Positions 17,029 through 26,700 of a stretch of DNA of 44,103 nt are shown piece after piece; the first letter of the stretch is position 1, and each line of letters begins with the position of its first letter. This stretch comes from Gammaproteobacteria bacterium. GTDB lineage: Bacteria > Pseudomonadota > Gammaproteobacteria > Arenicellales > Poriferihabitantaceae. The stretch is taken from the NCBI GenBank assembly GCA_028066695.1, contig JALCBG010000009.1:15202-59304 (forward strand), in the 5' to 3' direction. Position numbers and translations under genes: made by a program. The notes under the pieces were generated by a model. That model was not told the DNA's origin, searched no databases, and saw nothing but the letters and a program-made list of their open reading frames with translations.

Positions 17029-17478
17029 TTACCGGGACAACTCCACCATATACACGACCGCGGCCTCCACTTCGGCGTCGCTCAGCGCGGTGTTGCCGCC
17101 GCGCGGCAGCATCACGCCGGTCTCGCCCTGAAAGCCGTTGATGGCGTGCTCCAGCAACACCGCCATGCCCTGCGCCAGCCGCGCGCGCCAGGCCTCGCGG
17201 TCGCCGGTGCGCGGCGCGCCGGCGATGCCGGAGGCGTGGCAGACCGCGCAGGTTCGCTCATACACGGCCTCGCCGCTCTGCCGCCCGCGCGAGGCGGCGA
17301 CGGTCACGCCGCCGGTGGCGGCGCCGGATTCGGCCACATTGATTTGCCCGACCGGCGCGGTGCGCGCGTCCAGCGATTCGGGCGTGTTGTGTTTTGCCGC
17401 GACTTGCGCGGCGGCGAACAAAAACAGCGCGGCAACCGCGGCGAGCGGCGCGGCGAAAAACAGGGTGGCTTTTTTCAT
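17029..17478 (-). CDS. Cytochrome c5-like monohaem protein
   Basis: A 149-residue exported protein. Residues 1-28 form a signal peptide or membrane anchor. The haem motif CAVCH is at 77-81, and the downstream GVMLPRGGNTALSDAEVEAAVVYM segment supplies the probable methionine ligand and closing helix of class I cytochrome c5. A Gly/Ala-rich linker separates anchor and haem domain. TATAAT at 17509-17514 on this strand is a likely -10. It is first gene of the minus-strand unit cytochrome-hydratase-leuB-permease. Confidence 0.88.
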   Translation of the reverse strand: MKKATLFFAAPLAAVAALFLFAAAQVAAKHNTPESLDARTAPVGQINVAESGAATGGVTVAASRGRQSGEAVYERTCAVCHASGIAGAPRTGDREAWRARLAQGMAVLLEHAINGFQGETGVMLPRGGNTALSDAEVEAAVVYMVELSR

Positions 17479-17508
17479 GGGGAAATCACAAAATATTTGC
17501 GGGGCGCA

Positions 17509-17514
17509 ATTATA
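17509..17514 (-). promoter_or_regulatory. -10 box for cytochrome c5-like gene
   Basis: TATAAT on the minus strand, 30 bases before the start codon; perfect consensus, with the leader lacking a purine-rich ribosome site. Confidence 0.55.
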
Positions 17515-17576
17515 CCGGGTTTTGCAGCCCTTTTTCGCCGCCGGATTTCACCGCATATTTCGCCGGGCGGGCGCGC

Positions 17577-17582
17577 TACAAT
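17577..17582 (+). promoter_or_regulatory. -10 box for paaI-like gene (leaderless arrangement)
   Basis: GCTACAAT ends six bases before the ATG at 17589. The same octamer precedes proA and leuS on the minus strand. Here the spacing predicts transcription starting on the initiation codon. Confidence 0.5.
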
Positions 17583-17588
17583 CGGCCG

Positions 17589-18059
17589 ATGGCGGACGCT
17601 TTCGCACCCCGCGCAAAAAACTACCGCGAGCGCGTAGAACGCAGTTTCGCCGCGCAGCGCGTGATGCGCGCGCTCGGCGTGTCGCTGGCGCGCGTCGCGC
17701 CCGGCGAAGTGGAACTGCATCTCGCCCACCGCGGCGACCTCACCCAGCAGCACGGTTTTTTGCACGCCGGCGTCATCGCCAGCGCGCTGGACAGCGCGTG
17801 CGGCTACGCGGCGTTTTCGCTGATGCCGCCCGAGGCCGAAGTGCTGACCGTGGAATTCAAAATCAACCTGCTGGCGCCGGCCGCCGGTGAAATGTTCCAC
17901 TGCATCGGCGCGGTGGTAAAAGCCGGGCGCACTTTATCCGCGGCGCATGGCGACGCCTGGGCGGTGCGCGGCGGCGAGCGCAAACTGGTCGCGCAGATGA
18001 GCGCGACATTAATGAGCGTGACCGGGCGCGACGATGTGCGCCCGCAGAACGGCGCGTGA
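17589..18059 (+). CDS. PaaI-type hotdog thioesterase
   Basis: A 156-residue acyl-CoA thioesterase-like protein. QQHGFLHAGVIASALDSACGYAA carries the catalytic-helix HG..H..D pattern of the PaaI/YigI group, and LTVEFKINLLAPA is the conserved strand. ATG 17589 is the first sensible start and fits the family length. It ends 9 bp from the stop of the convergent ybdK gene, with an AT-rich TTAAAAAATTAA between. The natural substrate is unknown. Confidence 0.87.
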   Translation: MADAFAPRAKNYRERVERSFAAQRVMRALGVSLARVAPGEVELHLAHRGDLTQQHGFLHAGVIASALDSACGYAAFSLMPPEAEVLTVEFKINLLAPAAGEMFHCIGAVVKAGRTLSAAHGDAWAVRGGERKLVAQMSATLMSVTGRDDVRPQNGA

Positions 18060-18068
18060 ATTAAAAAA

Positions 18069-19199
18069 TTAAAACCGCAGCGTCTCCATGCGCAGCCAGT
18101 CAACCACTTTGCCGAGCGCCTGCTCCCTTTCCATGCCGTCGTCGCGCGCTTCGCGGTAGACGCGCAATTGCCGGTGCGCGCTGGTGCCGCGCTTGAGAAT
18201 GCGGCGCGCGCGCCCGACTTCCTCCTCGCAGCCGAGCGCCTCGGCGTCTTCGCGCGTGTCGGCGAGAATTTCCCCGAGCAATTCGGCGTAGTCCACGATC
18301 GCGCCGCGCCCGAAATCAATCAGGCCGCGGTCGGTGCCGTAGCGGTGCGCGCGCCAGCGGTTTTCGTTGATCATCCAGTTCGCGTACTGCCGCCACCGCT
18401 GGTTGGAAAGCCGCAGACGGTAGAGCCGCCGCAGCCAGCATTGAAACAGCGCGGCGATGCACACCGCGTCGTTCAGCGTGGTGCAAAGATCGGCGATGCG
18501 CATTTCCAGCGTCGGATAGCGCGCGCTCGGGCGCAGGTCCCACCAAATCTTGGTGGCGTCTTCAATGATGCCGGTTTTGACCAGCACCGCGACATGCCGC
18601 TCAAAATCGGAAAAAGTGTCAAACGGATGCGGCAGCCCGGTGCGCGGCAATTCGTTCCACACCGAAAGGCGGTAGGACTTCAGCCCGGTGTCCAGGCCGT
18701 TCCAAAACGGCGAAGAAGTGCTGAGCGCGAGCAGGTGCGGCAGGATGTAACTCGCCTGGTTCATCAAATCAATGCGCAGGTCGTCGTCTTCCACGCCGAC
18801 ATGCACATGCATGCCGCTGATCAGCAGGCGGCGCACCACCGCCTGCAAATCCTCGGCGAGCATTCGGTAGCGCTCCTTGCGCGTGATGTGCTGGTCCAAT
18901 GCGTCGGCGAAAGGGTGCGTGGAGGCGGCGATGATCGCCAGGTCATGCGCGGCCGCGACTTCGGCGACTTCGCCGCGCAATTCGGCGAGCGCGCGGCGCG
19001 CCTCGCCGGCCGACTTGCACACCGGCGTGCCGATTTCCACCTGCGCCTGCAAAAACTCCGGCGAAACCGCGTTGCCCAGCCGCTTGCGCATCGCCGGCAT
19101 CAGCGCGCGCGGCACTTTGCGCGCGAGGTCGCCGCCGTCCGGGTTGACCAGCATGTATTCCTCCTCAATGCCGATCGTGAAACTGGGAGTTTTTGCCAT
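18069..19199 (-). CDS. ybdK: YbdK-type carboxylate-amine ligase (glutamate-cysteine ligase 2)
   Basis: GCS2-superfamily ATP-dependent ligase; characterised members join glutamate and cysteine weakly, the first glutathione step. Signature residues: FTIGIEEEYMLVNP at the N-terminus, GMHVHVGVED, RPSARYPTLEMRIADLC. Length 376 residues is normal. ATG 19199 is set by the IGIEEE motif; the open frame extends 260 codons further upstream but only as antisense of the neighbour. Its promoter overlaps that of the divergent methyltransferase gene (19218-19225). Confidence 0.88.
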   Translation of the reverse strand: MAKTPSFTIGIEEEYMLVNPDGGDLARKVPRALMPAMRKRLGNAVSPEFLQAQVEIGTPVCKSAGEARRALAELRGEVAEVAAAHDLAIIAASTHPFADALDQHITRKERYRMLAEDLQAVVRRLLISGMHVHVGVEDDDLRIDLMNQASYILPHLLALSTSSPFWNGLDTGLKSYRLSVWNELPRTGLPHPFDTFSDFERHVAVLVKTGIIEDATKIWWDLRPSARYPTLEMRIADLCTTLNDAVCIAALFQCWLRRLYRLRLSNQRWRQYANWMINENRWRAHRYGTDRGLIDFGRGAIVDYAELLGEILADTREDAEALGCEEEVGRARRILKRGTSAHRQLRVYREARDDGMEREQALGKVVDWLRMETLRF

Positions 19200-19217
19200 G
19201 GTAGTTGGGGTAATCGG

Positions 19218-19225
19218 GTTATACT
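19218..19225. promoter_or_regulatory. Overlapping divergent -10 boxes (ybdK / methyltransferase)
   Basis: GTTATACT reads TATACT on the plus strand and TATAAC on the minus strand. It therefore can serve both the divergent ybdK gene (start 19 bases away) and the homocysteine methyltransferase gene. Polymerases at the two would exclude one another. Confidence 0.45.
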
Positions 19226-19305
19226 GCGGCGCGCCGCGCGAAAAAAACCCCCGCAAAAATCGCCGCAGAAATCTCCGCAGAAAAGGTCCGCTTAAAAACC
19301 CGCGC

Positions 19306-20409
19306 TTGAAAAATCTCCTCCAAAACCGGCTGGACGAATGCGGCGTGCTGCTCGCCGACGGCGCGACCGGCTCCAATCTGTTTGACGCCGGCCTGCAAAG
19401 CGGCGACGCGCCCGAACTGTGGAACACGCTGCACCCGGAGCGCATCACGCGCCAGTACATGAATTTCATTGAGGCCGGCTCCGACATCATTCTCACCAAC
19501 ACTTTCGGCGGCTCGCGTTTTCGCCTGATGCGCCACGACGCGGCCGAGCGCGTCGCCGAAATCAACCGCGCCGGCGCGCGCCTCGCGAAAGATGCCGTGG
19601 AAAGCGCCGGACGCCCGGTCATCGTCGCCGGCTCCATCGGGCCGACCGGCGAAATCATGCAGCCGCTCGGCGAGTTGCGCCACGAAGACGCGGCGGACGC
19701 GTTCGCCGAACAGGCGCGCGCGCTCAAGGAAGGCGGCGCCGATGTTTTTTGGATTGAGACCATGTCGTCGCGCGAGGAAGTGCGCGCGGCGGTGGAAGGC
19801 GCGGCGCGCGCCGAATTGCCGATAGTCGCGACTTTCAGCGTGGACACCAACGGCCGCACCATGATGGGACTCGCGCCGGACGACATAGTCGCGCTGTTTT
19901 CCAAAATGTCGCCGCGCCCCGACGCGGTCGGCGCGAATTGCGGCACCGGCGCCTCGGAACTGGTCGCGGCCACGCTCAACATGCGCCGCGCCGCCGACGA
20001 GCGCGGCGTTGACGCGGTGCTGGTGGCGAAGGCGAATTGCGGCGTGCCGCAATACCGCGACGGAAAAATCGTTTACGACGGCGACGAGCGCATCATGGCC
20101 GAATACGCAAAACTCGCGGTGGACGCCGGCGCGCGCATCATCGGCGGCTGCTGCGGCACCACTCCGTCGCATGTCGCGGCGATGCGCGCCGCGCTGGACG
20201 GGCACAGCGCGCGCGCCGCGCCGAGCGCGGAAATGATTGAGCGCGAACTCGGCGAACTTTCCGGCGGCGCGAAGGCGCAACTGCGCGGCGAGACCGATGT
20301 CGCCGCCGGCGCGCTTTCGGAACGCGCCGGTGAAAAAGCACGCCGGCGGCAGGCGCGCGGCAAACCCCGCCGCCGCCAAAACCAAAATGCCGCGGAAGAA
20401 ATGCATTAG
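19306..20409 (+). CDS. bmt: Betaine/homocysteine S-methyltransferase family
   Basis: Transfers methyl to homocysteine to form methionine; similarity is strongest to bacterial betaine-homocysteine methyltransferases (LLADGATGSNLFDAGLQ, DIILTNTFGGSRFR, IETMSSREEV, TNGRTMMG). Zinc ligands are the Cys in GANCGTG and the pair in IGGCCGTTPSH. Start is uncertain: TTG 19306 begins at conserved sequence and lies downstream of the -10, whereas ATG 19198 would add 36 basic residues and overlap the ybdK start. The C-terminal 60 residues are a basic tail outside the family core. It shares TTAG with the convergent fabD stop. Confidence 0.85.
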   Translation: MKNLLQNRLDECGVLLADGATGSNLFDAGLQSGDAPELWNTLHPERITRQYMNFIEAGSDIILTNTFGGSRFRLMRHDAAERVAEINRAGARLAKDAVESAGRPVIVAGSIGPTGEIMQPLGELRHEDAADAFAEQARALKEGGADVFWIETMSSREEVRAAVEGAARAELPIVATFSVDTNGRTMMGLAPDDIVALFSKMSPRPDAVGANCGTGASELVAATLNMRRAADERGVDAVLVAKANCGVPQYRDGKIVYDGDERIMAEYAKLAVDAGARIIGGCCGTTPSHVAAMRAALDGHSARAAPSAEMIERELGELSGGAKAQLRGETDVAAGALSERAGEKARRRQARGKPRRRQNQNAAEEMH

Positions 20410-21359
20410 CCGCTTGCTCCGGCCGCCTCAAGCGTGCCCACATTGATCACCGGCAAATATTCCGCGCCGCCGCAAACTTTTTTCGCCATCGCCTCCAGGT
20501 TCGGCCGCTTTTCCGCGGGACTTTCGCCGCCGCCGATTCCGCCGCCGAATTCCACCAGCAATTCCGCCCCGGCTTCCTTAATGCGCAGCAGATTGTCGTG
20601 CCACAAAACCGGATTGAACAACTGCAAAAAAAGCCGCGAGCGAATCGCCGCCGGTTCCGCGTCGTGAAAATCGCCGCTGAAATTGGAAAGCACCGCGCAT
20701 TTCGGCGGGGCAAACTTCGCCGCGGCGAGCGTCTCGCGAAACTTCACCGCCGCCTCCACCATGTAAAAGGTGTGAAACGCGCCTTCGGTTTTCAGGCGGA
20801 CGCTGCGCTTGCGCGGGTGGCGCGCCGCCATGTCGGCGAGCAGCGCGTCCAAATCTTCGGCGCGCCCGCCGACCACGGTTTGCTGCGGCAAATTGCACGC
20901 CGAAATCGCGCAGCAATGCATCGCCGCCAATTCGCGCGCCGCGCCGGCGTCCAGCATCAGCGCCTCCATTTCGCCCCGCCCGTATTCGCCCATCAATTCG
21001 CCGCGCGTTTTTACCAGTTTCAGCGCGGCCGAAAAATCCAGCGACTCGGCCGCGACCAGCGCGGTGTATTCGCCGAGGCTGTGCCCGGCGGCGAGCGCCG
21101 GCGACATATCCGGGCGCGACTCGGCGAAGGCGCGCATGCACGCGACCGAATGCGTGAGCAGCGCCGGCTGCGTGTGGCGGGTGCGGTTGATCTCGGCGGC
21201 GTCGCCGCGAAAGCACAATTCGGCGATGTCGTAGCCGAGCGCCTCGCCGGCCTCGGCGTAGGTGTCGCGCACCACCGCAAATTTCTCGTGCAAATCGCCG
21301 CCGATGCCCGCATATTGCGCACCCTGCCCCGGAAAAAGGTAGGCGGTTTTTTTCGTCAT
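20406..21359 (-). CDS. fabD: Malonyl-CoA:ACP transacylase
   Basis: Loads malonate on acyl carrier protein for fatty acid synthesis. It has FPGQGAQ near the start, GHSLGEYTAL with nucleophile S94, the histidine motif GAFHTFYM (FabD usually has AFHS.LM), and CNLPQQTVVGG. 317 residues is normal. ATG 21359 has GGGAGG seven bases upstream. It stands apart from any fab gene here, so it may be a second transacylase, for instance of a polyketide-type pathway; the window does not settle this. Confidence 0.88.
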   Translation of the reverse strand: MTKKTAYLFPGQGAQYAGIGGDLHEKFAVVRDTYAEAGEALGYDIAELCFRGDAAEINRTRHTQPALLTHSVACMRAFAESRPDMSPALAAGHSLGEYTALVAAESLDFSAALKLVKTRGELMGEYGRGEMEALMLDAGAARELAAMHCCAISACNLPQQTVVGGRAEDLDALLADMAARHPRKRSVRLKTEGAFHTFYMVEAAVKFRETLAAAKFAPPKCAVLSNFSGDFHDAEPAAIRSRLFLQLFNPVLWHDNLLRIKEAGAELLVEFGGGIGGGESPAEKRPNLEAMAKKVCGGAEYLPVINVGTLEAAGASG

Positions 21360-21387
21360 AGGTCCTCCCGTGCCGCGAAAAAAGCGC

Positions 21388-21393
21388 ATTATA
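21388..21393 (-). promoter_or_regulatory. -10 box for fabD
   Basis: TATAAT on the minus strand, 28 bases before the fabD ATG, leaving room for a normal leader with a good Shine-Dalgarno (GGGAGG). Confidence 0.55.
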
Positions 21394-21463
21394 CGCGTTG
21401 CGCCGCGCGGCAATCGGTGGTTGAATGCGCGCGCACAACATCACCGCAAACGGAGCGATTGAC

Positions 21464-22342
21464 ATGTCATCCATCATAGACGGCAAGGCGCACGCGGCGC
21501 GCCTGCGCGAACGCGTCGGCGAAGCCGCGGCCGCGCTCGCCGAAAAACATGGCGTCACTCCGGGACTCACCGCGGTGCTGGTCGGCGACGATCCGGCCAG
21601 CGAAGTCTATGTGCGCAGCAAGGGCAAGCAGACGCGCGCCGCTGGCATGGCTTCGTTTGAGCGCCGCCTGCCGGCGCAGACCGGCGAGGAGGATCTTTTG
21701 AAATTGGTCGGCGAACTGAACAATGACGACGCGGTGGATGGAATCCTCGTGCAGTTGCCGCTGCCGAAACAAATTCGCGCCGAGCGGGTGATCAACGCGA
21801 TTAACCCGCAAAAAGATGTGGACGGGTTTCACATTGAAAACGCCGGCGCATTGGCGGTCGGCGCCGATGCGTTGCTGCCGTGCACGCCGTTCGGCTGCAT
21901 TCTTTTGCTGAAGGAAAAAATCGGCGATATGTCCGGCATGCATGCGGTGGTGGTCGGGCGCTCCAACATTGTCGGCAAACCGGTGGCGATGCTGCTGTTG
22001 CGCGAGCACTGCACCGTGACCATCGCCCATTCGCGCACGCGCGATTTGCCGGAAGTGTGCCGGCGCGCCGACATTTTAATTGCCGCGGCCGGCCGGGCGG
22101 AAATGATTAAAGGCGATTGGATAAAACCCGGCGCGGTGGTCATTGATGTCGGCATCAACCGCGTCGGCGACAAAAAACTGGTCGGCGATGTGGAGTTTGA
22201 CGCGGCCATGAAAAACGCGGCCGCGGTTACGCCGGTGCCGGGCGGAGTCGGCCCGATGACCATCGCCTGCCTTTTGCGCAACACGCTTGTCGCCGCCTGC
22301 CGGCGGCGCGGCATTTCCGTGCCGGAAAGTTTGCGCGAGTAA
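21464..22342 (+). CDS. folD: Methylenetetrahydrofolate dehydrogenase/cyclohydrolase
   Basis: Bifunctional one-carbon enzyme. Motifs: YVRSKGKQ with the catalytic lysine near residue 53-55, [42 protein letters not shown] for NADP binding, and [11 protein letters not shown]. At 292 residues it is full length. ATG 21464 is preceded by GGAG at an eight-base spacing, which favours it over upstream frames. It converges on the cytochrome c4 gene, with an inverted repeat between them. Confidence 0.97.
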   Translation: MSSIIDGKAHAARLRERVGEAAAALAEKHGVTPGLTAVLVGDDPASEVYVRSKGKQTRAAGMASFERRLPAQTGEEDLLKLVGELNNDDAVDGILVQLPLPKQIRAERVINAINPQKDVDGFHIENAGALAVGADALLPCTPFGCILLLKEKIGDMSGMHAVVVGRSNIVGKPVAMLLLREHCTVTIAHSRTRDLPEVCRRADILIAAAGRAEMIKGDWIKPGAVVIDVGINRVGDKKLVGDVEFDAAMKNAAAVTPVPGGVGPMTIACLLRNTLVAACRRRGISVPESLRE

Positions 22343-22373
22343 AAAATCGCCGCGCTTAATGCAGCGCGGCGAT
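22341..22373 (-). terminator. Intrinsic terminator of the cytochrome c4 gene
   Basis: An 11-bp perfect stem (22346-22356 with 22363-22373) has a 6-base loop and, on the minus strand, is followed by six U. The stop codon of cytochrome c4 lies at the loop/stem junction (22356-22358), so the last codons form half of the stem. On the plus strand no U-tract follows, so folD would be only weakly terminated. Confidence 0.8.
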
Positions 22374-22949
22374 GTAAAGCGCGAGTTCGCGAATTTGCTC
22401 CGGCGAGAGAACGAACGCGATCGGATTCATGATCGGGTCTTTTCGCACCCCCGATTTAAACGCCAAAAGTTGCGCCTCAATATACGAGGCCGGCTGCCCG
22501 CGCAACCTCGGATACGCCGGCGGAATTCCCAGCCCGCCGGGCCCATGGCAACTCATGCACGCCGCGATGCGGTGCGGTTTGTAACCGCCGCGGTAAATTT
22601 CTCCGCCGGCGACCGCCGCTTCGGCGTCTTTCGGCGAGACGTTGCCGTCCGCGCCGGGCAACTGCGAGTAATACGCGTCCAAATTCGCCATGGTTTCCGG
22701 CGTCAGCGCCGCAGCCATGCCCGACATCACCGGACCGGCGCGCTCGCCCGACTTAAACTTCGCCAGTTGCGAGGCGATGTAGCCGGGAACTTGTCCGGCG
22801 AGATTGGGGAATTGGTCGGAGGGGCTGTTGCCGCTGACGCCGTGGCAGGCGACGCAGGTCGCCGAGGCGACTTTGCCGGCCTCGCTGTCGGCGCCGTGCG
22901 CGCCGCTCAAAACAAACGGCAGGGCCGCGAGCAGGAGAAGTTTTTTCAT
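22356..22949 (-). CDS. Dihaem cytochrome c4
   Basis: Periplasmic electron carrier with a 19-residue signal peptide (MKKLLLLAALPFVLSGAHGA). Two haem motifs, CVACH (32-36) and CMSCH (131-135), define two similar halves, each with a GQ.P.YI..QL..FKSG segment and a methionine ligand. 197 residues is the usual size. ATG 22949 gives the signal peptide directly; the longer frame to 23021 would not. The divergent neighbour is engB, an order seen in pseudomonads and relatives. Confidence 0.94.
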   Translation of the reverse strand: MKKLLLLAALPFVLSGAHGADSEAGKVASATCVACHGVSGNSPSDQFPNLAGQVPGYIASQLAKFKSGERAGPVMSGMAAALTPETMANLDAYYSQLPGADGNVSPKDAEAAVAGGEIYRGGYKPHRIAACMSCHGPGGLGIPPAYPRLRGQPASYIEAQLLAFKSGVRKDPIMNPIAFVLSPEQIRELALYIAALH

Positions 22950-22994
22950 TTGAAAATTAAGGGAGAAAAGTCCGGTAAGAATTGCGCGCGCGAT

Positions 22995-23000
22995 TATAGT
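22995..23000 (+). promoter_or_regulatory. -10 box for engB
   Basis: TATAGT ends five bases before an ATG at 23006 that is in frame with engB. This would permit leaderless translation from 23006, or a short leader to ATG 23030 or 23036. Confidence 0.45.
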
Positions 23001-23029
23001 ATGAAATGCCTCCTCCGGCAATCCAAAAA

Positions 23030-23641
23030 ATGTCCATGAAAACCGCCCCCAAAATTGACTTCCGCAACGCCGCCTATGCCGGCGCCGCGCATTTGCGCGC
23101 GCAATGGCCGCCCGACGCCGGCGCCGAAGTCGCCTTTGCCGGGCGCTCCAACGCCGGAAAATCCAGCGCGATAAACGCCATCGCCGGCCGCCGCCGCCTC
23201 GCGCATTTCAGCAAGACCCCGGGGCGCACGCGGCAAATCGTTTTTTTTGATTTGGACGACTCGCGCCGCCTGGTGGATTTGCCCGGCTACGGCTACGCCG
23301 GCGCGCCGCGCGATTTGCGCCGCCATTGGGAGCGTTTCATCGGCGAATATTTGCGCGGCCGCAAATGCCTGAAGGGCCTGGTCATTCCGATGGACATTCG
23401 CCGCCCGCTGACCGAGTTGGACCGGCGCATGCTGGATTTTTGCCGCGAACTTTCCCTGCCGGCGCACATTCTTTTAACCAAGGCCGACAAATGCAGCCGC
23501 GGCGCCGCCGCCGGCGCACTGCAAAAAACCCGCGCCGCCTTGGAGGGCGAAGGCGCGATCACCCTGCAATTATTTTCCGCGGTAAAAAAAACCGGCGTGG
23601 AAGAAGCGGCGGCGCGCGTCGCGGAGTTGCTTGGCGCTTAA
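23030..23641 (+). CDS. engB: Ribosome biogenesis GTPase EngB (YihA/YsxC)
   Basis: GTPase needed for large-subunit assembly. G1 loop GRSNAGKSS (38-45), the conserved KTPGRTRQI (G2), DLPGYGYA (G3), and TKAD (G4) are present; the segment GYVEY/GYAGAPRDLRRHW is typical. Starts at 23006, 23030 and 23036 are all possible: 23006 would be close to the predicted +1, and 23030 matches the family N-terminus better. The gene ends directly before a micro-repeat tract and the restriction-modification islet. Confidence 0.93.
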   Translation: MSMKTAPKIDFRNAAYAGAAHLRAQWPPDAGAEVAFAGRSNAGKSSAINAIAGRRRLAHFSKTPGRTRQIVFFDLDDSRRLVDLPGYGYAGAPRDLRRHWERFIGEYLRGRKCLKGLVIPMDIRRPLTELDRRMLDFCRELSLPAHILLTKADKCSRGAAAGALQKTRAALEGEGAITLQLFSAVKKTGVEEAAARVAELLGA

Positions 23642-23702
23642 ATTAAAAATCGCCGCGGAAAATGCCGGGTGAAAAAATTGCCGCGAAAAACTCCCGCTAC
23701 TC
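23642..23702 (+). repeat. GCGGAAAA micro-repeat tract before the R-M gene
   Basis: Three to four degenerate units (such as GCCGCGGAAAATGCC and TTGCCGCGAAAAACTCC) fill the gap between engB and the restriction-modification gene. They belong to the family seen in other intergenic regions of the window. Confidence 0.5.
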
Positions 23703-23708
23703 TATACT
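23703..23708 (+). promoter_or_regulatory. Putative -10 box of the ISP gene
   Basis: TATACT lies ten bases before ATG 23719, implying a leader of only about four bases and its own promoter for the islet. Confidence 0.4.
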
Positions 23709-23718
23709 CCCCACCACC

Positions 23719-26700
23719 ATGAACCTCCGCCAATACATTCGCGATCTTGACGCGCAGTTTTCGCGCGGGGGCGCGACCGAGCATAGTTACCGGCCGGCGC
23801 TGGAGCGGCTGTTGCGCGAAGCCGCGCCGGATGCGCTGGTGACCAACGAGCCGCGGCAGATTGAATGCGGCGCGCCCGATTTTGTTTTGGAGCGCGGCGA
23901 AATTCCACTCGGCTATGTGGAGGCAAAAAGCGCCGACAAAAATCTGGACGACAAAAATTACCGCGAACAATTCGCGCGTTACGCCGGCGCGCTGGACAAC
24001 CTCATCCTCACCAACTATTTGGAATTCCGTTTAATTCGCGACGGAAACCAGGTCGCGGCGGCGCGCATCGGCGAAATCCGCGACGGGCGCATTCGGCAGG
24101 TTTCCGCGGGCGCCGCTGATTTTGAAAATCTTATCGCGGCGTTTCTCGCGCATGACGGCATCGCCATCACCACCGCCGACAGTCTCGCCGCGCATATGGC
24201 GGCGAAAGCACGAATGCTGGCGGCGGCATTGGCCGATTCGCTTTTGCAGGACGAAAAGGAAAACGGGCGCACCGAAGGCAACGGCGAACTGCACGACCAA
24301 TTGCAGGCGTTTCGCAAGCATTTAATTCACGACATCCGGCCGGCCGAATTCGCTGACATTTACGCGCAGACCATTGCTTACGGGTTGTTTGCGGCGCGGC
24401 TGCATGATGACAACCCGGGGGCTTTCACGCGCATCCGGGCCGGGTCGCTGATTCCGGAAAACAATCCGTTCCTGCGCAAATTTTTTCAGCACATCGCCGC
24501 GCACGATTTGGACAAACGCATTCGCTGGGTTGTCGACGCGCTCGCCGATCTGTTCCGCATCGCCGCCGTGGAGGAGTTGATGGCGCAATACACCAAAGGT
24601 GGCGCCGATCCGTTTTTGCATTTTTACGAGACCTTTCTCGGCGCGTACAACCCGAAACTTCGCAAAAGCCGCGGCGTTTATTACACGCCGGAGCCGATTG
24701 TGGATTTCATGGTGCGCGCGGTCGATGAAATTCTGCGCGGGGAGTTTAAGTTGCGCGACGGGCTTGCCGCCACTGATAAGACGCGCATCGAAACCAAAAC
24801 CGGGAAAACGAAACTGCACAAAGTGCAAATTCTCGATCCGGGCACCGGCACCGGCACTTTCCTTGCGTCCATCGTCCGCCACATTCACAAAAAATATTTC
24901 GCGCGCCAGCAGGGGGTTTGGCAGTCGTATGCCCGTGAAGATCTGGTGCCGCGCCTGAACGGCTTTGAAATTTTGATGGCGCCTTATGTGATGGCGCACA
25001 TTAAGATGGACATGGTGCTGCGCGAGACCGGGTGCGAACTGGGGCGGCAGCGCGCGCATGTGTTCCTGACGAACACGCTGGAAGAGCACCATCCCGACAC
25101 CAAAACTCTGTTTGCGCGGTGGCTTTCCGACGAGGCGAATCAGGCGAACTTCATCAAGCGCGACACGCCGGTGATGGTGGTCATCGGCAACCCGCCGTAT
25201 GCGGTCAGCAGCAGCAACCGGGGGCCGTGGATACAAAATCTGCTGGGCGAATACAAAAAGGACTTGAAAGAGAAAAAGTTGAATCTTGATGACGACTACA
25301 TCAAGTTCATCCGCTATGGCGAGCATGTCGTGCAGAAAACCGGGGAAGGCGTTCTTGCCTACATCTCCAACAACAGTTTTTTGGACGGTGTGACTCATCG
25401 GCAAATGCGGAAAACCCTGCTCGAAACTTTCGACAAAATCTACATTCTGAATTTGCACGGTGATACGCGCAAAGAAGAAACTGCGCCGGACGGCTCCGCA
25501 GATGACAATGTGTTCGACATCATGCAGGGAGTTTCGATCAACTTGTTTGTGAAAACCGGTGGTGGAAAAAACAAATCCGCTCGGGTGTTTTACGCCGACC
25601 TCTACGGCACCCGTGAAAGCAAATACGAGTATTTGCGCGACAATGCTTTCGGCAAAGTTCCCTACAAGACGCTTGACTATCAGGCGCCTTCCTATTTTTT
25701 CGTCCCGAAAGACTTTTCCACGCAGGAAGAGTATGAAAAAGGGTTTAAGGTGAACGATTTGTTCACCGTGTTCAATTCCGGCGTAAAAACCGACCGAGAC
25801 TCGCTGTTCATTGACTTTGATGAGGGCGTGCTTTCCGCGCGCATCAAAAAACTTTTGTCCGGAAAATTTGACGAAGCATTCCGGCAAAAATACCGGGTAA
25901 AAGACTCCGGTAGTTACAAAATCACCCGCATCATCTCGGGGAAAACCTATGACGCGGACAAAATCCGTCCGGTCATGTACCGGCCGTTTGATTACCGCTC
26001 AATTTATTACGACCCGGCAATCATCAGCCGGCCGGGGGCAAAAGCGGCCAAGCATCTTTTGGCGGGCGAAAACTGCGCATTGGTGACTTCCCGGCAGTTT
26101 GGTGGGCGCAAGCATTTCATCTTGCTGATGACTCGAACTCTCATTGAAATCAGTTCGCAGCCGTTTGCGCCGTATTCTGTCTTCCCCCTCTACCTCTACC
26201 CGGAAACCGCCCAAAAAGACCTGGACGAAAAATCCGCGCGAAAACCCAACCTTGACCCGGAAATCGTCAAGGCCGTCGCCGCCGCCCTCAACCTGCGTTT
26301 CACCGCGGAAGTTGAACCCGGCGAAAAAACTTTCGCCCCGATTGACCTGCTGGATTACATTTACGCGGTCCTGCACGCCCCCTCCTACCGCGAACGCCAC
26401 AACGAGTTTTTGAAAATAGATTTCCCGCGCGTCCCCTATCCGAAAAACGCCGCGCAATTTCGCAAACTCGCCAAACTCGGCGGCAAACTGCGCGCGCTGC
26501 ATTTGCTGTCGCCCGCGCCGCCGCGCATCACCACCTACCCCGCCGACGGCGACCACTTCATAGACGGCGGCGTTCTGCGCGCCGCGTGGAAAATCACCGA
26601 CGCAAAAAAACGCGTCGGAAATGTTCGCATCAACGCCGCGCAATTTTTCGGCGGCGTCCCCGAATCCGCCTGGACCAAACAAATCGGCGGCTACCTCCCG

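Noticed and set aside
19200-19982. A long N-terminal extension of ybdK
   Set aside because: The extension is antisense of the methyltransferase gene; the family begins at the IGIEEE motif right after ATG 19199.
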